Of a stretch of DNA of 53,902 bases, positions 37,030 through 46,465 are shown piece after piece. The stretch is from an uncultured Lachnospiraceae bacterium (lineage in GTDB: Bacteria > Bacillota > Clostridia > Lachnospirales > Lachnospiraceae), in NCBI GenBank assembly GCA_902786365.1, contig CADACD010000015.1:1-53902 (forward strand), given 5' to 3'. The notes under the pieces were generated by a model. That model was not told where the DNA came from, made no database searches, and saw only the letters and a list, made by a program, of their open reading frames with translations. Numbering within the stretch: the stretch's first letter is position 1; each line of letters begins with the position of its first letter. The position numbers and the translations under genes are program-made.

Positions 37030-38742
37030 TTACTTACTATTCTGACCTATTAACACTTTCTTCCCCTCAAATGCAAATCCATATTTTCTGATATTTTCTT
37101 CCTTAAATCCAAGTGCTATAAGCTCCGTGGCGTAATTCCTATCTTCAATCTGTTTTAATGCCGCTTGTACTGTTTCATTCAAATCTTTTTCATCATCTGC
37201 GCGCACTTTAAATTCTATAATAATTCCATCCCCTTTATTTAACTCTTTTGGATATATCATAATATCATATCGTCCAAATCCACTTTCACGATTAGAACGA
37301 ACCTGATAATCCTTGGACATGTCAACCATCAGTCCAAGAACAAATCCATGGTAAAATTTCTCTGGCTCAGCACCTAGCGGACCTTTACCAGTATCAAAAT
37401 AACTGAATATACTTTGAGAAACACGATTCATATATACATTCATTGCCTTTAAATCGTTTATAACAAGTGCCTTGATAAAATCATTATAATAATCATCCAC
37501 TCTTTCAAACCAATCGCTTACCATCTGATAAAACATCATTTTAACTTCTTCATTCGTAAGTGCCAGTTCATACATCGGTTTCCTGTTGCCAATATACTCT
37601 TCTCCTGTCTGATAGTTTAAAACTTTTAGATAGCCGGTTGCTAACATAAGACTCCATATAGCACCTTCACTGTTGTCAAGATGTTTATATACAATCTGTT
37701 CGTCAACAGGAACCTCAATTGTCTTATCTTCAATCAGACATTCAAATAATTTCTTTGTCTTTGCTCCACTTTCACGTATGAGTTTTCCTACCAAACTGTT
37801 AGAACTTGTATTTGCCCAGTATGTTCCTAAAGTTTTATGTTTAAAATAATTGATAATAGACCATGGATTGTAAATGTCAGAAACATCGCCAAATACAAAT
37901 CCATCATACCACTTTTTAACACCGACTTTATCTGTTAATCCCAATTCATCCATTGCAGTATATACTTCTGTTTCAGTAAATCCAAATGATGTGGCATATG
38001 GCTTACTTGTAGTTGTAACAACGGCAAGATTGTTTAAATCCGAAAATATTGATTCCTTGCTTACCCTTGTAATTCCTGTCATGACAGCTCTTTCTAAATA
38101 TGGATTTGTCTTAAAAGTAGAATTAAACATATTTCTGATAAACACTGTAAAATCATCCCAATATCCACTGATATATGCCTCCTGCATCGGTGTGTCGTAC
38201 TCATCAAGCAAAATCAGAACCCTTTTTCCAAAATGCTTATACATATATCCTGACAAATGATATATCGCTTTCTTTGCCTCATCCTCTGTTATATCAGACA
38301 TCATTTTCTTATAGAAAACCTTTTCCTCATCAACCAATTTATCAGATTGAAGGAGATAACAATTATTAATATACAGCTCTTTTAAAATATCACAGATAGA
38401 CAGAATCGCTTTGTCACATGACACATCTTTCACACTTGCAAACGAAAAGAAGATAACCGGATATTCACCTGCCAGTTTTTTCATCTCCTCGTCTTTCCAT
38501 ATTTCAAGATTTTGAAATAATTCTTCCTGTTTCTTGTATTGATTTGAAAAAAACATCTCAAGCATATTCATATTGAGTGTTTTCCCAAAACGGCGTGGAC
38601 GAGCTATCAGTGTCACACTGTCACCATTCTCCCACCATTCTTTGATAAATCCTGTCTTATCCACATAAAAATAATCATTTCGAATAATGGTTTCAAAATT
38701 CTGTACACCTATTGCTACTGTTCTTCCTGATTTTTTCGCCAT
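37030..38742 (-). CDS. AAA-ATPase-like protein with C-terminal PD-(D/E)XK nuclease domain
   Basis: 570-aa member of a family abundant in gut Clostridia and Bacteroidetes, usually annotated as ATP-binding protein plus DUF1703-type nuclease. The N-terminal part carries the hallmark AIGVQNFETIIRNDYFYVDKT and a divergent P-loop ARPRRFGKTLNMNML; Walker B is LILLDEYDTP around residue 180. The C-terminal domain has the nuclease core: Asp in YDIMIYP and Glu-x-Lys in GIIIEFKVR. The physiological role is unknown; these genes are often scattered in multiple copies like selfish or defence-linked elements. The start is set at 38742, where GGAGGGAG lies six bases upstream (a frame-internal Met nine codons earlier lacks such a site). 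It has its own terminator. Confidence 0.9.
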   Translation of the reverse strand: MAKKSGRTVAIGVQNFETIIRNDYFYVDKTGFIKEWWENGDSVTLIARPRRFGKTLNMNMLEMFFSNQYKKQEELFQNLEIWKDEEMKKLAGEYPVIFFSFASVKDVSCDKAILSICDILKELYINNCYLLQSDKLVDEEKVFYKKMMSDITEDEAKKAIYHLSGYMYKHFGKRVLILLDEYDTPMQEAYISGYWDDFTVFIRNMFNSTFKTNPYLERAVMTGITRVSKESIFSDLNNLAVVTTTSKPYATSFGFTETEVYTAMDELGLTDKVGVKKWYDGFVFGDVSDIYNPWSIINYFKHKTLGTYWANTSSNSLVGKLIRESGAKTKKLFECLIEDKTIEVPVDEQIVYKHLDNSEGAIWSLMLATGYLKVLNYQTGEEYIGNRKPMYELALTNEEVKMMFYQMVSDWFERVDDYYNDFIKALVINDLKAMNVYMNRVSQSIFSYFDTGKGPLGAEPEKFYHGFVLGLMVDMSKDYQVRSNRESGFGRYDIMIYPKELNKGDGIIIEFKVRADDEKDLNETVQAALKQIEDRNYATELIALGFKEENIRKYGFAFEGKKVLIGQNSK

Positions 38743-38825
38743 ACAACTCCCTCCATCCACGTTGCTCAATTCATTATATCACACTAAACACAACTACTCT
38801 TTCTATTCTGCTGTTTTCAAAAATT

Positions 38826-39545
38826 TTATTTCCCTGCCTTTTTAATAATCAAATGATGGAAAAACGCAATGTATTTATATTCTTCAATATCCTGAACTCT
38901 CATCTCCATCTTCAGCATATTATTCTGCCAATTGACATCTCTCTGCACATCCTGATTCTGTTGCAAATCCCAAAATGTTCTCATTCCCATTGTCTTTGCA
39001 ACTTTTAAATTCTCACCCCATTTTTCTACATCAGCATCATCATAGTAATGAATATCCCCATATTTTGCTGATGTACAGTCATTGCCATCAAGCAAGCTGT
39101 TTGCCCTGTCAAAATCATTTAGAAGCACAATCATCTGCATGATTCTTCCCGGCTTGTTATGTTTTATGATAGAAATATATCCATCTTTTTTGAGAAGTCT
39201 TGAAAATTCTTTGATAATTGTTTTTCTCTCCTTTGCATACTCTAATACATTATGACATATGATAACATCAAATGATTCATCCTCAAAGATCTCAAGTATT
39301 TCTGTACTTCCACAAATCTGTCTGTAATCGTTTTTCAGCCATCTTTTTGATACACTTTCCTCTGACGGCTCAATTGCAACTACTTCATTTTCTGCTGCAT
39401 AATGGCTTGCTGTCACACCAATGCCACTTCCAAAATCAAGGATTCTTTTATTCTTGATTTCACCCAGCTGATTCCATGCCATCATTTTCATCATAGCATC
39501 CCATGGTTCTAAATTAACTATGTCACTATAAATATTATTATCCAT
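38826..39545 (-). CDS. SAM-dependent class I methyltransferase
   Basis: About 239-aa Rossmann-fold methyltransferase. Motif I is ILDFGSGIGVTA, the acidic ribose contact is in VVAIEPSEES, motif II/III is DVIICHNVLEYA and the following strand is YISIIKHNKPG. The C-terminal part (DDADVEKWGENLKVAK) is typical of the SmtA/CmoM-like group, but the substrate cannot be read. I prefer the ATG at 39545 because AAGGG lies seven bases upstream. The frame is open to an ATG at 39611 without a site; that longer form would add a short Cys-x2-Cys segment. The 263 bases upstream, up to the end of the phoR-like gene, show no gene and no clear terminator. Confidence 0.85.
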   Translation of the reverse strand: MDNNIYSDIVNLEPWDAMMKMMAWNQLGEIKNKRILDFGSGIGVTASHYAAENEVVAIEPSEESVSKRWLKNDYRQICGSTEILEIFEDESFDVIICHNVLEYAKERKTIIKEFSRLLKKDGYISIIKHNKPGRIMQMIVLLNDFDRANSLLDGNDCTSAKYGDIHYYDDADVEKWGENLKVAKTMGMRTFWDLQQNQDVQRDVNWQNNMLKMEMRVQDIEEYKYIAFFHHLIIKKAGK

Positions 39546-39874
39546 CTTTACACCCTTGTATACCGCGTGACCTGCGATATTGCAAAACCTACAATCTCTT
39601 ACTGTTTTCATTTTTCATTCGTATTTCTTTCACAGAATTTATCAAAACAATAACAGGAATTACAGTATTTTGCTTCTATCCTTTCTTAATAATTCTCTTT
39701 TGCTTAACTAGAATAACTTTGATTCTTAACTAATGAATGTGCTGAATTATTTTTTTCAAAATGCAATAATCAACCTATTCTAATATAATAATGCAAAATA
39801 CCTCACTGTACAAGTAAAAATTTTATCTTATGGTCATTTTTCCGGTTACTTTGTCTTTGCCGCTTACTTTCCCT

Positions 39875-41206
39875 CTAAAACGTTTCCGCAGATTGAAATT
39901 CTACTGTAATGGTTGTTCCTACATCCGGCTCGCTTTCTATGTATAATTTTGCCCCATGAATTTCTACAATATGCTTTACAATCGCAAGACCCAGTCCTGT
40001 TCCTCCTGTTTTTTTTGACCGGCTCTTATCCACTCTGTAAAATCTTTCGAATACCCTTGACTGGTTTTCTTTTGAAATTCCTATTCCAGTATCTTTTACT
40101 GTTAGCACATTATCTTCTACATGAATTGAAACATATCCTCCGGGATTATTGTAATGTATTGCATTATCACACAGATTATAGACCAGCTCTTCTATCATAT
40201 CTTTATTTGCATTGATAATTGTACTTTTACCTGTTGCTTTCAATATAACATTATGTTTCTCTGCTGAAGGTTCCAGCATCGCTATACAATTGAGTACAGA
40301 TTCATACAAATCCACTTCCTCTGTCACAAATTCTCCGTATTCCGTTGTATCAAGCTCTGACAATCTCAAAATATCATTGATGAGTGTCAGAAGCCGGTTC
40401 GCATTTTTATGAATTTCCCCTGCAAATTTGCGTGTATCTTTTTCATCTGCCATTCCATTTTCAATCAATTCCGCATAGCCCGATACAGATGTGAGTGGCG
40501 TTTTTAATTCATGTGAGATATTTGCTGTAAATTCCTGCCTCATATTCGCATTTCTTAAGATGTTCTGATGCTGTTCTTTAATATGTGAAATCACCGGTTC
40601 CAGTTCTTTATATGTTTTGATATTTTCCGGTTGCTCCATATTGTAGGCCATATTTTTAATTGGAGCCAATATGCTTCTGGTAAGAAAATTGCTAATAATA
40701 AAGCATATAACAAGAAGTATAAATGCAATTGCCCCCACTATTGGAATGGCACTCGCAAAAATATTATATATACTGCTTGTCTCTCTTGCCGTTCTTACCA
40801 CACCTCCATTTGAAAGTCTAATCGCATAATAAAAATTTGTCTTATTGATGGTATTTGACTTTCTCACAGAACTTCCACTGCCATGTTCAATTGCCTTTTC
40901 TATTTCGATACGATCTTTATGATTATCAAGTACCTCTACTTCAGCAATATTATCAAATACTACTCTTCCATTCTCATCAATCAATGTCATGCGAATATGT
41001 TCTTTCGACAATTCCTTCGCATATACTTTTATTGCCTCTTCATCTCCCATAAAACTTGCATCTGCCAGCAGTTCTGTGTACACTTTAAGATCTGTCATCA
41101 CTTCTTGCTTAAATACTCTGTAATACGCATAAGTACAAAGCGTTGTTGTGAGAAGAATTGCCAAAGCTGCAATAATCATGATATATACATTAATATTTCT
41201 TTTCAT
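39875..41206 (-). CDS. phoR: PhoR-like sensor histidine kinase
   Basis: 443-aa membrane kinase. Transmembrane helix 1 is at about 9-30, an extracellular domain at about 31-155 (Cache/PAS-like), helix 2 at about 157-178, a short linker, then the phosphoacceptor domain with ANISHELKTPLTSVSGYAEL (His near residue 235) and the ATPase domain with N-box NLCDNAIHYN, DTGIGISKEN, F-box FERFYRVDKSRSKKTGGTG and GLAIVKHIVEIHGA. It lies 40 bases after the PhoB-like gene and is the third gene of an operon headed by a phosphate transporter behind Pho-box repeats, so it most likely senses phosphate limitation. It lacks the cytoplasmic PAS domain common in PhoR. The gene symbol rests on context. Confidence 0.88.
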   Translation of the reverse strand: MKRNINVYIMIIAALAILLTTTLCTYAYYRVFKQEVMTDLKVYTELLADASFMGDEEAIKVYAKELSKEHIRMTLIDENGRVVFDNIAEVEVLDNHKDRIEIEKAIEHGSGSSVRKSNTINKTNFYYAIRLSNGGVVRTARETSSIYNIFASAIPIVGAIAFILLVICFIISNFLTRSILAPIKNMAYNMEQPENIKTYKELEPVISHIKEQHQNILRNANMRQEFTANISHELKTPLTSVSGYAELIENGMADEKDTRKFAGEIHKNANRLLTLINDILRLSELDTTEYGEFVTEEVDLYESVLNCIAMLEPSAEKHNVILKATGKSTIINANKDMIEELVYNLCDNAIHYNNPGGYVSIHVEDNVLTVKDTGIGISKENQSRVFERFYRVDKSRSKKTGGTGLGLAIVKHIVEIHGAKLYIESEPDVGTTITVEFQSAETF

Positions 41207-41246
41207 TATTGTTTACCTGTTTAGTTATATTTTTCGCAAAATAAAA

Positions 41247-41918
41247 TCACTTTGCAATATACCCGACATTCCTGACTGTCTGTATATGATTTCCTGCATT
41301 TCCAAGTTTTTTTCTGAGCGTCTTGATATGCATGTCAAGTGTCCTCGATTCACCCTCAAAATCAATTCCCCATATTCTGTCCATTAAAACATCTCTCTTC
41401 ATCACAATACCGGCATTGTGAAGTAAGAATACGAGAAGTTCATACTCTTTAAATGTAAGCTCTATCTGTTTCCCTTCCACCATACATAACCGTTTATCAG
41501 GTTCCAAAATAATTTCTGCAAGCTCCAGCTTTTGTTTTTCTTTGCTGCCACCGGTTCTTCTCAAAAGCGCCTTGACTCTTGAAATTAGTTCCATAATGCC
41601 AAATGGTTTTGTAATATAATCATCCGCTCCCATATCAAGTCCTTTTACAGTATCTATCTCTGATGATTTTGCTGTCACCATTATCACCGGCAGACTAGCT
41701 ATACGGCTATCTTCTCTTATTTTTTTTAATACATGCAGTCCGTCTTCATCAGGAAGCATAATATCTAAAAGTATAAGATTTGGTGTATCCAATTTTATTT
41801 TTTCATAAAACTCACTTGCCCTTTCAAAACCATTCACTTCATATCCTGCACTTCGAAGTGCATACATTTCTATTTCAAGAATATTTTTATCATCTTCTAC
41901 AATATAAATCTGTTCCAT
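41247..41918 (-). CDS. phoB: PhoB/PhoP-like response regulator
   Basis: 223-aa OmpR-family regulator. The receiver domain has VEDDKN, phosphorylated Asp in LILLDIMLPDEDG, the switch Thr in MVTAKSSEID and Lys in DYITKPFGIMELISRV. The winged helix at about 130-223 ends with the family sequence SRTLDMHIKTLRKKLG. It lies 15 bases after the Na/Pi cotransporter gene with GGGTGG before the ATG, and precedes its kinase. The Pho-box-like repeats in front of the operon would be its own target, giving positive autoregulation under phosphate starvation. Confidence 0.92.
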   Translation of the reverse strand: MEQIYIVEDDKNILEIEMYALRSAGYEVNGFERASEFYEKIKLDTPNLILLDIMLPDEDGLHVLKKIREDSRIASLPVIMVTAKSSEIDTVKGLDMGADDYITKPFGIMELISRVKALLRRTGGSKEKQKLELAEIILEPDKRLCMVEGKQIELTFKEYELLVFLLHNAGIVMKRDVLMDRIWGIDFEGESRTLDMHIKTLRKKLGNAGNHIQTVRNVGYIAK

Positions 41919-41933
41919 TTTCCACCCATTTTA

Positions 41934-43751
41934 TCATAAATTTTCATAGTTCAATTCCCCTATATCCAATCCTTCCACCGGTTCAATATATTTCTTTGCA
42001 TAATAGTCATACATTGCCTTATATTCTTCACTGTTAACATCTCCCAAATGACCATGCATCTCGTCAAAATCACTATCCCCTGATGTTCGCTTTATCACAT
42101 GCAGAGCAATATTTTGAGAGTGAGCCGCAATACGTTCGTATGCAGAGATAATATCAAATAAAATTACTCCACCCTGAATTCCACATATCCCCATTTGAAG
42201 CCTTTCAATATGATGTGCCTTTATCAATTCTTTCAGATTTCCTACAATCCTACAAAGTGGTTCAATTCTGTATGCCTTTGCAGTGTCATCCTGTGTAAAA
42301 GATGTAATCGCATTTTCCATCGTATCAACCACAGCTTTTGAAATGCTCTCCAGCTCTTTCATCCCCAAATCTGAAAAATTCAGATTTTCTTCATTCTTAT
42401 CTCTTGATGCGTAAGCAATATCTACCATATGGTCGCCTATTCTCTCGATATCTCCTATAGAATTGAGAATTTCAGAAACTACCCTTTTTTCATCAGAACT
42501 TAATTTTTTTCTGTCAATTCTTATGATATATGCCGATAATGAAGTTTCACATTTATCTATGAATGTTTCATTTTCTTCAACTTTTTCGAATATACTTCCA
42601 TCATAATGATGAATCAGTCCATTTGCAAGCTCATAATTTTCTGTTACCTTTTCAGCCATCTTAATAATGAGCTGCTTACACTGTTCAAGTGCAACAGAAG
42701 GTGTCAAAAGAAGTCTTTCATCAAGTCTATTAAACTCGGAGTTTTTGTCCTCACTCTCAGTATCATGTGCAATAATTCCCGTGAACTCTGAAAGTTTATC
42801 AGAAAATAGCAAAAGCAGAATACTTGTAACAAGATTAAATGCCAGATGAAAATTGGCTATATTTCCCCTATTTACCGTATGTGAAAAAGCAGGTATTCCA
42901 ACTGAATAATAAACACCATAGATAACCACCGAAAAAACAAGTGCACCAATAATATTAAATATCAGATAACTGTATGCAACACGCTTTGCTTTTTTATTTG
43001 CACCAATACTTCCAAGAATAATCGTCATGCATTTTCCAAGATTTTGTCCTATAATAATCGGGATTGCTGTTGCATATGTAATGCTGCCTGTTGCTGATAA
43101 TGCCTGCAGTATACCAACAGATGCACTGGAGCTTTGAATGATTGCAGTGATAACAAGACCTGTCAATATTCCTACTAAAGGATTTTCAAATGACGTAAAA
43201 AATGACTTGAATTTATCACTGCTACTTAATGGTTCAAAAACCTTTTCCATTGTTGTCATTCCATAAAATAATATTCCAAGTCCAATTAATATCCCTGATA
43301 TATTTTTTAATTTCTTGTCCTTTGCAAATATATGTATAAAGGCACCAAGCCCAACCAGTATCGGTGCAAAAGCTGATGGTTTCAAAAGCTGTAATAAGAT
43401 ATTTCCCGACCCTAAATCTCCAAGTCTTAATATCTGTGCTGTGACTGTACTTCCGACATTAGAACCAAGAACAACCGGCACAGCCTGATTCAGCTGCATA
43501 ATCCCTGCATTAACAAAGCCTAGCAGCATCATTGTTGTGCCCGCTGAGCTTTGTATAATCGCAGTCACTCCGGTTCCAAGGCTCCATCCCTTTATGAGCC
43601 CTATGCCTTTCTTTTTACTTGTTGTTAATTTTTCAAGTGTCCTTTCAAGTCCTGAGCCTGCCAGTTTTTTAAGATAAGAACCCATCAGATTCATTCCAAA
43701 TAAAAACAAGCCAACTCCTCCAAATAACTGTATAATACTGATAATATCCAT
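41934..43751 (-). CDS. Na+/phosphate cotransporter with C-terminal PhoU domain
   Basis: 605-aa protein of the NptA/YjbB type. The N-terminal 320 residues have eight or nine helices in two inverted repeats, each with the QSS signature (AIIQSSAGTTMMLLG and AIIQSSSASVGILQ). The C-terminal 220 residues form a PhoU-like helical bundle (IGDIERIGDHMVDIA and a second ISAYERIAAHSQNIALH). It imports inorganic phosphate with sodium, or balances phosphate flux with the PhoU part. I start it at 43751, where AAAGGG precedes the ATG; the frame runs another 36 codons upstream through the Pho-box region. It heads the phosphate operon with the regulator and kinase. Confidence 0.93.
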   Translation of the reverse strand: MDIISIIQLFGGVGLFLFGMNLMGSYLKKLAGSGLERTLEKLTTSKKKGIGLIKGWSLGTGVTAIIQSSAGTTMMLLGFVNAGIMQLNQAVPVVLGSNVGSTVTAQILRLGDLGSGNILLQLLKPSAFAPILVGLGAFIHIFAKDKKLKNISGILIGLGILFYGMTTMEKVFEPLSSSDKFKSFFTSFENPLVGILTGLVITAIIQSSSASVGILQALSATGSITYATAIPIIIGQNLGKCMTIILGSIGANKKAKRVAYSYLIFNIIGALVFSVVIYGVYYSVGIPAFSHTVNRGNIANFHLAFNLVTSILLLLFSDKLSEFTGIIAHDTESEDKNSEFNRLDERLLLTPSVALEQCKQLIIKMAEKVTENYELANGLIHHYDGSIFEKVEENETFIDKCETSLSAYIIRIDRKKLSSDEKRVVSEILNSIGDIERIGDHMVDIAYASRDKNEENLNFSDLGMKELESISKAVVDTMENAITSFTQDDTAKAYRIEPLCRIVGNLKELIKAHHIERLQMGICGIQGGVILFDIISAYERIAAHSQNIALHVIKRTSGDSDFDEMHGHLGDVNSEEYKAMYDYYAKKYIEPVEGLDIGELNYENL

Positions 43752-43801
43752 AAAATTCCCTTTCGTGTCATATGATAAAATTTTTTTTACAAGCAAAACC
43801 A

Positions 43802-43851
43802 TATCGGCCAAAAGTAAAATTTGTATCGGATATATGTAAAAAGTATGTAAA
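43802..43851 (-). promoter_or_regulatory. Pho-box-like repeats upstream of the phosphate operon
   Basis: On the minus strand, TTTACA occurs at plus positions 43846-43851 and 43835-43840. The related hexamers CCGATA (43824-43829), TTTACT (43813-43818) and CCGATA (43802-43807) follow, every one exactly 11 bases after the previous. Direct repeats with 11-bp period are the hallmark of PhoP/PhoB binding sites (TTAACA-type in Bacillus). The block lies 50-100 bases upstream of the cotransporter ATG. Confidence 0.65.
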
Positions 43852-43860
43852 ATTTTCAAT

Positions 43861-43888
43861 GCATCCTGACATGAGTTCGTCAGGATGC
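43861..43888 (-). terminator. Terminator after nadE
   Basis: A 10-bp perfect stem GCATCCTGAC (43861-43870) / GTCAGGATGC (43879-43888) with an 8-base loop, 20 bases after the nadE stop. The following minus-strand bases are only moderately T-rich, because the Pho-box repeats start there. Confidence 0.65.
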
Positions 43889-43907
43889 CACTCTTCCTAT
43901 TTTCATT

Positions 43908-46013
43908 CTACCATTCCCATTCAGTAAATTCTTCAAATTCTACCTCTGAAGGAAGTCTCAAGTCTCCTCTCGGACTCACCGAAACAGTTCCGACTTTCAC
44001 CCCATCCGGCATGCAATTTCTCTTAAACTGCTGTCTGAAAAATCTTGTATAGAATACCTTCAGCCACTTTTCAATCTCTTCATCGCTAAACTTATATTCT
44101 CCATTCTGCTTTACTGCATTTTTGCATAAAACATAGATTTCCTTTGGAGACATTCCATAACGAAGTGTGTAATACAAAAAGAAATCGTGTAATATATAGG
44201 AACCGACTGTATCTTCTGTCTTCTGTGCGATTGTTCCATCCGGATTCGGTGGCAGAAGCTCCGGACTGACAGGTGTATCTACGATATCTTCAATCACTCT
44301 TTCTATTCTGTCAAATCCATTTTTTCCTAGATAATGACCTATCTCATCAACAAGAGTTCTGACTAATGTCTTTGGAATACTTGTATTCACTGCATACATG
44401 CTCATATGGTCACCATTATAGGTACACCATCCAAGCGCCAATTCTGACAAATCCCCTGTACCTATAACAAATCCACCCTCTTTATTAGCAACATCCATGA
44501 GTATCTGGGTACGTTCTCTTGCCTGACAGTTCTCATAAGTAATGTCATGGACATCTTCTCTCTGTCCGATATCCTTAAAATGCTGTCTTACAGAATCAAC
44601 AATATTGATTTCTCTTGCATCACACCCAAGGATTTCCATCAGCTTTGTTGAATTGCTTTTTGTGCGGTTTGTTGTTCCAAAGCCCGGCATTGTGATTCCA
44701 AGCACTGTCTTAGAAGGCAGACCAATATTTTTGACTGCCTGTGCTGCCACAAGAAGTGCAAGCGTAGAATCAAGTCCACCTGACACGCCTACCACAACAC
44801 ATTTGCTCTTTGTTGTCTCAATTCTTCTTTGAAGTCCTGCCACCTGCATATGGAAAATAGAAAGGCATCTCTCCAGTTTATTCCTTGATGGCACAAATGG
44901 CGTGATTGGTATTCTTGCAAGTATCTCCTTCTTTTGCAGAAACTCTTTTTCACATACAACTCTTACATATTCCCTCTCTGAAAAATCTCTTTTGCAGTCT
45001 GCAAATGATTTGTTTGCAATCCTGTCATGTCTGATTTTTGTGAGGTTGAAATCTCTGATGAGAACCCCGTTCTCAAATGGTTTTATCTCTCCAAGAAGTT
45101 TTCCGTTTTCATACATTAAATTATGTCCGCCAAATACAAGGTCTGAGGTAGACTCGTATCGTCCGGCTGATACATAGGCATATCCACATATACAGGTTGA
45201 TGACGTATTTCCTATCAGATTTCTTCTATACTGTTCCTTTCCTATGACCTCATTGGATGCCGACAGATTAAGAATAATCTCCGCTCCATTCAATGCAAGA
45301 AGTCTTCCCGGTGAAACTGTTGTCCACGCATCTTCACAAATCTCTATTCCTACACTAACACTTCTATTGTTTCCGGTATTGCTATTAATTCCAATATTTT
45401 CATTTATCTTGTCATTTCCATCGATTTTGGTATTCCCATTTTTACATTGCATCTCTATAATAATGTTATTTCCAAAATCAGTTTTTTCTCCATTCGGAAG
45501 TTCAATTTTAGTTCTGTCATACTTTTTGGCAGTAAACCACCTCTTTTCATAAAATTCCCCATAATTTGGAAGGTATGTTTTTGGTATGACTGCAATAATT
45601 TTTCCATTCTGTATCACTGCTGCACAGTTAAATAATTCTCCGTCTTTTTCTAGCGGAAGTCCAACAACGAGTGCTGCATTCTTCACTCCATTTATATCTG
45701 CATTAATATCTTGACTTGCATCATTAACTGTATCTTCATTTTTCACTATATTGGAATTTACATTTTTCTTCGAATCTTCTCTTGTATATTCTGCCAGTCT
45801 CATTAGTTCATTGATTGTATTATCTAACAGATGTCTGTTACTGAAAAGGTCTGCACATGTGTATCCTGTCAGTGACAGTTCCGGTGTAATGATCACATCT
45901 GATTTATCCTTATACTCATCATATATTTTTTTAATTTCCTCACAATTTTTACTTACATTTCCAATATGAACTCTCGGTGTAGCTGCCGCCACCCTGAATA
46001 AATTTTCTAACAT
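43908..46013 (-). CDS. nadE: Glutamine-dependent NAD+ synthetase
   Basis: 701-aa two-domain enzyme that makes NAD+ from nicotinate adenine dinucleotide, ATP and glutamine. The N-terminal nitrilase domain frees ammonia with a Glu-Lys-Cys triad: Glu45 in TPELSLTG, Lys145 in IPKTYLPNYGEF and Cys226 in IEICEDAW. The C-terminal synthetase has the PP-loop VVGVSGGLDSTLAL, GTGDLSELALGW and the SPELLPPNPDG segment. It is 30-60 residues longer than usual because of two Asn-rich insertions in the nitrilase domain (about 80-110 and 190-218). The start is at 46013, with AGGAGG seven bases upstream; an in-frame Met nine codons earlier is not used. It lies next to a nadV remnant. Confidence 0.96.
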   Translation of the reverse strand: MLENLFRVAAATPRVHIGNVSKNCEEIKKIYDEYKDKSDVIITPELSLTGYTCADLFSNRHLLDNTINELMRLAEYTREDSKKNVNSNIVKNEDTVNDASQDINADINGVKNAALVVGLPLEKDGELFNCAAVIQNGKIIAVIPKTYLPNYGEFYEKRWFTAKKYDRTKIELPNGEKTDFGNNIIIEMQCKNGNTKIDGNDKINENIGINSNTGNNRSVSVGIEICEDAWTTVSPGRLLALNGAEIILNLSASNEVIGKEQYRRNLIGNTSSTCICGYAYVSAGRYESTSDLVFGGHNLMYENGKLLGEIKPFENGVLIRDFNLTKIRHDRIANKSFADCKRDFSEREYVRVVCEKEFLQKKEILARIPITPFVPSRNKLERCLSIFHMQVAGLQRRIETTKSKCVVVGVSGGLDSTLALLVAAQAVKNIGLPSKTVLGITMPGFGTTNRTKSNSTKLMEILGCDAREINIVDSVRQHFKDIGQREDVHDITYENCQARERTQILMDVANKEGGFVIGTGDLSELALGWCTYNGDHMSMYAVNTSIPKTLVRTLVDEIGHYLGKNGFDRIERVIEDIVDTPVSPELLPPNPDGTIAQKTEDTVGSYILHDFFLYYTLRYGMSPKEIYVLCKNAVKQNGEYKFSDEEIEKWLKVFYTRFFRQQFKRNCMPDGVKVGTVSVSPRGDLRLPSEVEFEEFTEWEW

Positions 46014-46143
46014 GTCAAACCTCCTGAGATTAATTTTCATTTATTTCGTATTTTTTTTTGAAAACCAGCATTTTCAAAACTGCTCCGGACGAAAGAGCAT
46101 AAACCTGCTTTTACATCACTTTTCTCAATAAGTCCATTTTATC

Positions 46144-46425
46144 CTAGAATTTCCCATTATTCAACAAGTTTCTCATCTCTGCAAGCGACTGTTCTTTTAC
46201 CAGTTTTCCATCCCTGAAAACCGTTACAAGCAGATTGCCTTCCTGTGGCAGCTCATCTTTTGTATAACCATCTTTGTATGTTATTTTTCCATTTTCATCT
46301 CTGTAAACATAGCATAGGCCTTTCTGACTCTTTTTAAACCCACCATCTTTTGGATTTTTAAAAATAGGAATCGGTTTTCCATCTACTTCACAGTATGTCG
46401 CCTTGATACATAAGCTGAATGGTAC
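46144..46425 (-). pseudogene. nadV: 3' remnant of a nicotinamide phosphoribosyltransferase gene
   Basis: An open stretch of 93 codons with no start codon, bounded upstream by an in-frame stop (46426-46428) and ending in TAG at 46144. It translates to a clear C-terminal piece of NAMPT/NadV: KATYCEVDGKPIPIFKNP, then a KKSQKG turn, VYRDENGKITYKDG and the final LLVTVFRDGKLVKEQSLAEM. This follows the pattern of the NAMPT C-terminus (FKDP...KSKKG...LLHTVFKNGK). Full-length proteins have about 470-490 residues, so some 80 percent of the gene is missing. Between the remnant and the next gene (46466) only 40 bases remain. It indicates loss of nicotinamide salvage at this locus. A functional copy elsewhere cannot be excluded. 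Confidence 0.82.
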
Positions 46426-46465
46426 TTAACAAAAGCACCAATCAAAACAATATCATATCACTCAA

